Below, piece after piece: positions 50,139-64,000 of a stretch of 64,000 nucleotides of DNA. The first letter of the stretch is position 1. Each line of letters begins with the position of its first letter. A program made the position numbers and the translations under genes. The notes under the pieces were generated by a model. That model was given only the letters and a program-made list of their open reading frames with translations. It did no database searches and was not told the origin of the DNA. This stretch comes from Telopea speciosissima (lineage: Eukaryota; Streptophyta; Magnoliopsida; Proteales; Proteaceae), in the NCBI RefSeq assembly GCF_018873765.1, contig NC_057926.1, forward strand, positions 51,017,043-51,081,042, in the 5' to 3' direction.

Positions 50139-53100
50139 ATTTGTTTTTTCTTTTGGGTTTTGATGAGACAATTAAGAATTACGATTACAGAAATCTGATA
50201 CAAAGATTTGTAATTAATTCTTAATGCACCTGTGGATTCCTCATCGGGGAACATGCTTCTTGTCTCCCTTACCTTCTGAGCAGATATTTTGAGTGCCCAA
50301 GTCGGAACTTGGATGGAAACAAACTGCAATTTTTAATGGCTGAGGAGAGGGTTGATGAATTTTAAGGGAAAAGACTCTTAGATTCTGAAGATATTGGAGT
50401 TTAGCTAGTAATCTTATTATTCTTATCTTTAGAACATTAAGATTAAAAAGTTGGAATTGGGCATGAGATTGGTCACCATTGATTTTATTTTGAATGTCCC
50501 AGAATTGATTGGACTTTGTTAGAATTATCTAGACTTAGATTAAGTTGGTCGGTCTTAGTACATGCAGAATTTGGATTAATTTGAAATTGGCCCGGTTTTT
50601 TGGTTTTGGTGCAAACACCCCCATCCCCTCTTAATGAGGGGAAAGAGGAATTTTTATTCATATTATGCGTGGCATACTAATGGGAGGAGAAGGACACATC
50701 TCTTGGATCCATGTATCGGAATTGGGTTAAACTGTCCTACACGCAATGGAAAGTGCCCTCCTGGTCGAAGAGTGATACTGATGAATCATCAAAGCATAAG
50801 GTAATATATTGGTGAGTAGGCCCAAATCCCTACCTCTCTCTCTCTCTCTCTCTCTCGTTTTGTGTGTTTTTGCGTGAAAAAGAGTTGGAGCTCAAAGGGT
50901 TCAAATTTTATACTTTGTTGCAATCCCTAACTTTGTTGCAATCAACTCTGGAATTTGAAAACTGGGTTTTTTGAACTTGAACCCTGTGTTGGAAAGAGAT
51001 TCGAGGGAAAGAGATTATCTCACACTCTCACTTGACTGAGGCAGGTAAGGTAGTGGTAAAGGCTCTCCTTTGTAGTTTGTGCCTTTGTGGTACTCTTCAG
51101 AGCTTTTACCTCAATCACTGTCTCTGCTACACTAATAGACTAACAGTACCACTACACAGCTTAAATCCAATTTTAGACTTCTCCCCACCTTAATGGAACC
51201 AATGAAGATGTGCCATGTGTCCCTGACCATGGGTATTTTGGTCAATGCAGCTCTCTTTCTTCTGTTGGATTTGGAGCTCAGATGGAGCTGAGTGGAATAT
51301 AAGGAAGTGAGTGATGCCCTTTTTGGCTCTTATTTAGGGTTTTGACAGTTGAAAAGTGACCTCTCCTCGTATGGTTGATGAGTTTTGGATTTCAAACCAA
51401 ATCTTTTCCTCCACAGTTTACTCTTCCACTCACACACTTACACTTATATCTATAATGATGATGATGGGTTTGATCAATGATTGCCCTACAATGGTGCCGT
51501 CTCCATCAGGCCCATAAAATCTTAAAAAATGTTAATTTTTCTGATGAAAGTGTAATCACACAAACGACACATCATTTCCAAAAGGTTAATCCGCTGTAGG
51601 ACCGTAGAATGATAAATATATACAACACACACCACACTCACACCTGATGTGGTATCCATATATCCATTTTTCATAAAAAGTGTTCATGTATTCGGGGTCA
51701 TTTGCAAATTTGTAGGCTATGATCAAATCCAAGTTTGGGTTAATTGGGCCAAGATGTGGGTGGGGGAAGACAACTCTAGACAAATAAGATAAAGGGCAAG
51801 ACATGGCTGCCTGGTCACGTGGCCCTTGCATCAGTGTGGACTAATGAGAGCGTGGGTGGGTATCAATATGGATGAGTTTTTTTTTTATAATTAATTTCAT
51901 AGGGGATGGGGTGGTAATTTTACATGCTCCTATGTCTAGGTGTCGGAACCACGTGACCAAGCAACATTCTTTCTCTCCAAGATAAATGTAAGATAGGAAA
52001 AAGATCCTCATGTCAATGGTATAGGAATTCTTTCCCATATCCTCTCACTTAACTAAAATTATTTCTCCTCCTTGACCTTATAGGCTCCAATTGATGAAAT
52101 CGATTGCCTTATACCATTGGTGTGGCAGAGAGATTCCCCTTGATCGGCAGCATAGGGAACCCTTAACCATAGAAGATGATTAATGTCATTAGCAACAACA
52201 AAGCATAGATATTGTGAAATATACTAGTCCTAATATGGATGGCGCTTTTTAGGTACATTTAATCTGCCCCATTGCCATCCCTATATATAAAGATTAGATT
52301 TGTTAAACAGGTAGTGGTAGGCCAAACCATTACACAAATATTGGCAATGCATGTTGCACCTATAACAGATAATGACTCTAATGAGTATGTTCCAGCTAGA
52401 GAGCTTGAAACTGAGAGGATTGCCTATTAATTTGAGCTTTAAAAAGAAAAAGGGAAAGAGAACGTTACTTGGTTGCATGTAGCGGACGGCACAGAGATTT
52501 TGCATTTCCATGGGGTGAGGTGGTCATTTCGCGTGGCCCTGCATGTGTTTAGGTGCAGGAGTCATGCGTCTCACGCAACGAGGTGCATTGTTTCTCCCCA
52601 CCCCACCCCACCCCCAAAAAAAACAAAAAACAAAAAATCTAGAGACTAATGGTTGATCCATTGATGTTGTTCTTTCTTAGCATGGGCAGTCTCCCAAGTG
52701 GGGTCCATTGGGTTTAATGGCCGAAAGTACAAATGGTAAAAAAAAGTTCAGCATGCATGTTAAACAAAGTGAAAAAGCCCACGAAACAACACTTGGGGCT
52801 CAAATTCGAAACCTTCGACATTAGATGAAAATGGCACAAGTGTATATTAAGACACATCCAAGGTCCAAAATAAACAAACAAACTTGGTTCTGATACTATG
52901 GAAACTCAGTCTGTGTTTGGTATACATTATTGAAATAAATTTTCAGTTTAGAACATGTTTGAAACAAGATTTCTTTCTCGCTTCAGAATGCATTCTAGAC
53001 CCAAAATCTATTCCTGGAATGCATACCAAATACTGCCTCAATTTATATAATAATAATTGCTAACAATGTGTCATATGGTATATCTATAGTAACTTCTAGG

Positions 53101-53305
53101 AGCTCTTAAAAGGCCATACCGAAATGCATTCTGCACTAATGTCCTTGCAATACAATCACATTAAGCCATGAACCATGAATGAATTGAGTTTCATTCATCT
53201 TGGTGGGAATTAATATAAACTTTTTTTTGACAAATGCGGCAGAGCAAATGTTTTTTGGTGTTTGAAAATAGTAACTACTAAAATAAGAAAAATTGATTCC
53301 TTCAT
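49527..53305. other. gene-poor region downstream of HMGA
   Basis: The first 150-200 bases are probably the HMGA 3' UTR. Microsatellites are (CT)n at about 49967-49985, (GA)n at about 50107-50134 and (CT)n at about 50835-50856. Two stretches (about 51896-51983 and 52505-52600) share a weak pattern (GGTGGTNATTT..TAGGTG) and may be decayed repeat copies. I support no protein-coding gene here. Confidence 0.45.
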
Positions 53306-53309
53306 TCAG

Positions 53310-53815
53310 TCATGGTTAATTCTCATTTTGGCTCGGTAGGGCCTTTTGGGAGCCTCCCCTCTTCAAGCATTCACGTATGTGTAGGTGAATCGGAATCCTT
53401 CAAGCGCACACCTCTGTATCGACTGAATCACTCTAAGGGTCTAGTTAGTGGAACCGGTGAACCACATGAGTTGGTTAGCATTTGCATGTCTCAGTCTTGG
53501 TTCGAACGGATCCCTTTCAGCCTTTGAATTAGGTACTACTACTAATGAATGAACCTTTGCTTCACTCGGTTGACAGAGATGGCAGGGAAGGGCATTTCTT
53601 TGCTATGATCTCCACATTCACTTATTAATCCGTACTTATCCATCCGATGTGATTGATTGGATGCCTACTACTTATCATAAAGGCAGCCAACGGTCCATGG
53701 ATGATTGACATATCACTATTTCACCATTAGAAGGAGATGGAAAGAAGAGAGTCGATCACCTAGCCGATTCCATAGCCCGATCTCTATTTTCACCAAATCT
53801 GCCATCTAAGGCCTA
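53310..53815. other. candidate organelle (mitochondrial) DNA insert
   Basis: The stretch has a balanced base composition unlike its AT-rich neighbours, lacks transposon features, and its wording (for example GGCAGGGAAGGGCATTTC, GGAACCGGTGAACCACATGA) reads like plant mitochondrial intergenic DNA. This is an impression from memory only. No complete gene is present. Alternatives are unique nuclear DNA or an old repeat. Confidence 0.3.
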
Positions 53816-53861
53816 GAAAAATACAATCTGGTTGTAAGGAAAGGAAGTGAAATTAGTTTTA

Positions 53862-53997
53862 GGGAGAATGTTCTTTATGCCACAGTGTAGCCTGTACCCA
53901 GGCACATGGGCAGCCTGTGTAGGGGGCAGGGTGATCATTGCGCCTACCCTCATGTGCCTAGACGCAAACTGCGCGGCGGCACAGAGAATAGTACCCC
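53862..53997. mobile_element. 136-bp palindromic MITE with perfect 9-bp TSD (family F1)
   Basis: It starts GGGAGAATGTTC and ends ATAGTACCCC; the halves pair as a diverged palindrome. TTAGTTTTA flanks it at 53853-53861 and 53998-54006, identical on both sides. It aligns along its full length with the reverse complement of 6179-6315, so the two are members of one family. Confidence 0.88.
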
Positions 53998-54006
53998 TTA
54001 GTTTTA

Positions 54007-55735
54007 AAAAGAAAATGAAAACTTTTGTAATCATGATTGTGTAACTGCCTTAACTTATACTAAATAAGGTATTATAGTTTTCAACATGAGTACTTTAGTT
54101 TACTATTAAAACAAAAGAATTTGATTGTAAAATGCAGTAAAATTTATGGCAAAAGGTTGCATGGTCGTGCACAAGACAACTGGTGGGGGAATAAAATCCC
54201 CATTGAAAGTATCAAAACACTCCCTTATTTGAAGAATCATCAATGGGGGTGAGGTTTTTAACAAATTTAAAATATTCTGAAGTTAGTCACACAATCATAT
54301 TAGGTAATAATTACAAATGGAGCCAGACTAAGCCTTGGGGAAATGGTTAACAGACTTCGTGGAAGCTCTCCTCTGGATGGCCCAAAAAACAATAATCACA
54401 AATGTCAGTGATGATAAAATTATAATTTTTTCCCCTTTGTACTTGTCTTTCTCTTGGTTCTGTTTGTTTTGCCATAAAATATATTTTTAAAATTTTGGGG
54501 TTAGGGATCACTGTTGTCATGACAGTCATGAAATTATGTTAGGAAATGGTTACAAATTTTCATTTTAATTTTGATTTTGTTTAACTTCTCTTCCCTTTGT
54601 TTCCCTTGGAACTGGACGGAGCCCACTACAAATGTATATACGCCAAATTAAAATTTGGAAAACCAGTGAGCAAAAGGAGTTGGACATGTTTGGGCCCATG
54701 GGCAAAAAAGCCCACTGGATAGGGTGTAAGAGGGCTCGTGTTTTCAACACTTACCCCACAAAAGAAAGTGTTGATACGATGGGGGATCTATATGCTGCTG
54801 GCATATAATGACATCTCTCACATCAACCGGATGGGCACAAGAGAGGATATGCTGTGATTCGTATACAAGATGCCTCATATGGTTAGGGAGGAGAGAGTGT
54901 CTGACTAATTAATTTACGCAAAAGCAAGTACATGTTGTCAGTATGTACTTTCCTCTCACAATCTCTCACCTCTCTCCTCTTTGGAGTGCAGGCCGCAGAG
55001 ATGGAATCCAAGAGAGGTGGGTCCTACTCTTGGATTCCATTTGTGCAGTTTAGGTCCAAACGAGAATGGTTCTTGGATGAGAACCGAGCGAGCCTCTCCA
55101 CTCTATTGGTCTCCCTTCACTCTCCTCAATAATTATACTATCTTGTTGTCCCTCCCTTTTGGTAATTAGTAAATAGTAACTATGTTTTCAAAAAGCAGAA
55201 TCAACTGATTCAGATTGAAATTGGCCATGAGTGATCCCGATTTCAGCCGCTTTGAAGTAACTAATTCTAGAATTTTTTATGGACTGAAGTACCAAGTTTA
55301 GATTTGAGGGGATCAGTTCTAGGGGTTTGGAAATCCAATCGGGTTACTAATATGTTATGTTTGTTATGCATTTTTCGAATGAATTCTAGGTTGATTTCGC
55401 ATTCTTGGAGGAGTTATTTTTATTACCTCGATGTGGAAGGTGGAAACTTTCTAGCTGGTTTTCTACAGCAGCCGGTTAAAATGCCGCGGTTTAATCTATG
55501 AAAAGAGCAAATTTTATGGTTTAAAGTCTAAACCCGCTTCTTCAGATCTAGAAAAGCACTCACTAATCGTAGACTAAGGGAAATTAATTACTCTATTTAA
55601 TAGAGAATCACGTCTTCTCGACCATTGTCGCTCTCTCCCACTAAAAAGCACGCACACGTCGCTATTTTATTTCGCCACCTTTCATTTCACCCCAAGAGAA
55701 CGCTTACCGAAAGCAGAAGATCCAGCTCTGAACCA
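54007..55735. other. spacer and PGM upstream region
   Basis: No gene recognised. The last few hundred bases must hold the promoter of the phosphoglucomutase gene; I cannot place a TATA box with confidence. A short inverted pair around GATGGAATCCAAGAGAGGTGG / CTCTTGGATTCCAT (written in parts: GATGGAATCCAAGAG and CTCTTGGATTCCAT, about 55000-55042) forms a perfect-armed hairpin. Confidence 0.4.
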
Positions 55736-55827
55736 GTGAGTGACGCATCTTCTTATCCTCCTCCCCTGTTCCAATTCCCAAATCTACACGTTCTTTCTGA
55801 TATAATCCTCAAAACCTTTGGTTGCAG
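55736..55827 (+). other. probable 5' UTR intron of PGM
   Basis: GTGAGTGA at 55736 is a good donor and TTTGGTTGCAG ending at 55827 is a good acceptor, 15 bases before the start codon. Leader introns are common in plant housekeeping genes. It is a prediction from splice-site words only. Confidence 0.45.
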
Positions 55828-55842
55828 GCAAGCTACGAAGCG

Positions 55843-61656
<5,814 letters not shown>

Positions 61657-62048
61657 GTATGTGGAAGATGTCTTATCTTAATTTCATCAGGTGCTTACTA
61701 AAGCTACCAACCATCCTTTCATCTTTTATGCTAGGCAGAAATTGGAGTTCATCATACTCTTGTTTTATATTCATCCATTTACCTAGCCTGAGACTTTTGC
61801 AGGTTTGCCTTCTATGTTGTAGATATTGAAAGGCAAAGGTGAAACCACTTGAAGACACCAAAACTAGATTATTTAAAATTATAATGAGTTGTAATTGTGT
61901 ACAACCTGGGAAAAGTGACTTTTGGTTGGCTATCCTCATTTCTGTCTGTAGGGCATAAAACAGAGCAAGTCGGATGTGATCTGCTACAATCTGCTGCATT
62001 AACTGGATTTGGATATTAAACTTGCAATCTGGTTTAAAATTGGGTAGT

Positions 62049-62556
62049 ATTTGGTTAAGCATGTCAGATCTTGGTTGGGTTGGGATAGAGATCCTGGACT
62101 TATAGAGGGTATATGCATCTTTTAATATAGGAATAACTAAATGTGTGGTTGAATAGCTGAATCTGTAGATCTAACCTATAACTTATCCACATTTATAATA
62201 TAGGATCTTGGATTGATATGGACCCACCATCAATGAATCTGACTCAAGTCTGGATCTGGACCTTGTAGTGATAAACTGGATTTGGACTTGGATCTATCAC
62301 CTATTTGGTTAAGCATGTCAGATCTTGGTTGGGTTGGGATAGAGATCCTGGACTTATAGAAGGTATATGCATCTTTTAATATAGGAATAACTAAATGTAT
62401 GGTTGAATAGTTGAATCTGTAGATCTAACCTATAACTCATCCACATATATGATATAGGATCTTGGATTGATATGGACCCACCATCAATGAATCTGACTCA
62501 AGTCTGGATCTGGACCTTGTAGTGATAAACTGGATTTGGACTTGGATCTATCACCT
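62049..62556. repeat. 254-bp tandem duplication in PGM intron 5
   Basis: Unit 1 (62049-62302) and unit 2 (62303-62556) begin with ATTTGGTTAAGCATGTCAGA and are almost the same throughout; only a handful of single-base differences are seen. It is a recent local duplication. No function is apparent. Confidence 0.92.
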
Positions 62557-63194
62557 ATGTGTCTTCAACCCAAGTCCATACATTTAAGGCCTCATTTGGC
62601 TGCTGTGCTTTGTGTGAAGGGTGGCTGCTTTTGCCAGTTCATAATCTATTGAGCAATAATGTGAAGAGAGAACTTGGTTAGATTAAAAAGTCTATTGTTT
62701 TAATTGAGGTTGGTTAAAATAATGTGATTGACTTATCAAAGGAGAAAAAATGGAAAACAATGTGATTCAAAGCCGGAGCAATTTTGTTTATCTTAATATA
62801 TCTATATTGGGCTTATTACAGAAAGGTGTTGATATATTTGCTGCTTCATTTTCTTTGGCCTACTTCCCTTTCTATGGGGCCTGGTGCTGATATTCTTTAA
62901 GTTTGAAACTATATATGATGTGAGAAATAATCTGTACCACTCACCTCTGGCTTATAATGTTCCCCCTTTCAATGTTAGCATATGCATGGAGAAAATATGA
63001 GCTATTGTCTCCAAGGTTGTAATTTTGTCATCGAAAAATATCCTCTCTAAATGTATAAAACTAATTCCTTCCAAGGATTCCTAATTTACTTTTATCTTTT
63101 GTTTAATAAGTGCCAATCCTTACTCTTGTCTCTAAGACTAGCTTATGCTTCTTATTTTCTATATTTCTGAACAACTCATTTGTCCTGACTCCAC

Positions 63195-63560
63195 TTTTTT
63201 AACTTTATGCCACCAGCAATGATGTATGGAGCTGAATGTTGGACAGTAAAGAAACAACAAATAAACAAACTTGTTGTAGCTGAAATGAGGATGTTGAGAT
63301 GGATGAGTGATTAAACTAGAAAAGATAATATAAGGAATGAACAAATTAGGGCTAATTAGGAGTAGCTACAATACATGATAAGTTGCGAGAAAGTCTTTGA
63401 GGTTGCATGGACATATGCAACAAAGGCCATTGAATGCTCCAGTATGGACGGGTGATTTGATCCAGATTGAAGGAGCCAGAAGAGCTAGGGATAAGCCTAA
63501 ATGACTCTAGGAGAAATGGTGAGGACATGCTAATGCAAACTCAACCTCGAACTAGGGAAA
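63195..63560 (+). mobile_element. LINE ORF2 3' fragment in PGM intron 5
   Basis: The plus strand reads MMYGAECWTVKKQQINKLVV and AEMRMLRWMSD, followed in broken frames by DNIRNEQIRA and a HVQQRPLNAPVW-like stretch. These are hallmarks of the C-terminal end of plant LINE ORF2. It is a different insertion from the one in intron 2, lies in the same direction as the host gene, and is truncated on both sides. Confidence 0.75.
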
Positions 63561-64000
63561 AACCAGTGAGAAATCGATTGCAGAAGGATAATTAAAATAA
63601 GGAAGAATAAAATTGAGTAACGGAATTTTATTTTTGCTCTTTTCTTTTTACATATGAAAGAAGAAAATAAAAGGATAGGGAAGAAGAAGAAAGGGATATA
63701 GAAGGGAGGATAGGGGACTCTCTCAGTCCAGGGTCTCTCACCCACAGTCTCTCACCGTCACTGCCTCACTTCAACCATAGCTCTCAGCTACATACACTTA
63801 TTTATAATTATCTCATCAATGGATACAAAATCAGCAACTCCCAATAGAGTGGGGGATTGCTTGGCTGCCAATAAAACTGAAAAAGGAAACTAACATAAAA
63901 ATAGAAACTCTAGCTATTGACTCAATAATAATGCAAGAAAATAGAAACTAATAGATATTGAGGCCCTCAACACTACTCATGTGAACAGTAACTCGTGGTA
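63561..64000. other. unclassified intronic sequence at the right edge
   Basis: AT-rich with a purine-rich stretch near 63650-63710. It may be part of another repeat that runs past the window. No PGM exon is recognisable here. Confidence 0.35.

Overview
This window is nuclear DNA from a flowering plant. The genes are intron-rich with GT..AG splice sites, the intergenic DNA is AT-rich and full of foldback transposons, and the recognisable families are plant ones: a CC-NB-ARC-LRR resistance gene, a CRK-type kinase, an HMGA protein with a histone-H1-like domain, and a plant cytosolic phosphoglucomutase. The species cannot be named from this alone; a woody eudicot or magnoliid-like genome would fit.

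From left to right: (1) A complete five-exon galactose mutarotase / aldose 1-epimerase gene on the minus strand (1576-4182). (2) A gene-free zone (4183-11552) filled with small palindromic (foldback) elements; three of them have clear 9-bp target-site duplications or close matches, which points to Mutator-like MITEs. (3) A resistance-gene cluster (11553-37871). It holds one intact single-exon CC-NB-ARC-LRR gene of 1187 codons (11553-15116) and a near-identical copy 15.1 kb further on (26643-30224) that has one in-frame stop in the NB-ARC domain. Each copy is followed on the same strand by two decayed, intron-retaining copies of CCT1 (the TCP-1 alpha chaperonin subunit). Between the two CCT1 relics of each pair lies a remnant of a further resistance gene (an LRR fragment at 17263-17490; a 3' UTR piece near 33845-34160). 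The simplest reading is an old tandem array of [R gene + CCT1] units, of which four remain, arranged as a duplicated two-unit block. (4) A Copia-like LTR/primer-site fragment at the end of the array, a hAT MITE with a perfect 8-bp duplication (38870-39120), then a complete six-exon cytoplasmic kinase gene of the CRK43 type (39597-43122), with a second hAT-like MITE starting three bases after its stop codon. (5) A 1.8-kb Mutator-like element with long terminal inverted repeats and a perfect 9-bp duplication (44191-46013). (6) A two-exon HMGA gene with four AT-hooks (48864-49526). (7) A 6-kb gene-poor stretch with microsatellites, another MULE-type MITE and a possible organelle-derived patch. 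(8) The first five coding exons of cytosolic phosphoglucomutase (55843-61656, continuing past the right edge), whose introns hold LINE fragments and a 254-bp tandem duplication.

The genes do not form a pathway. The housekeeping genes (mutarotase, PGM, HMGA) and the kinase surround a rapidly evolving R-gene cluster. The most interesting structure is the joint duplication and decay of R-gene and CCT1 units, together with several families of 9-bp-TSD foldback elements, some placed immediately next to gene ends.
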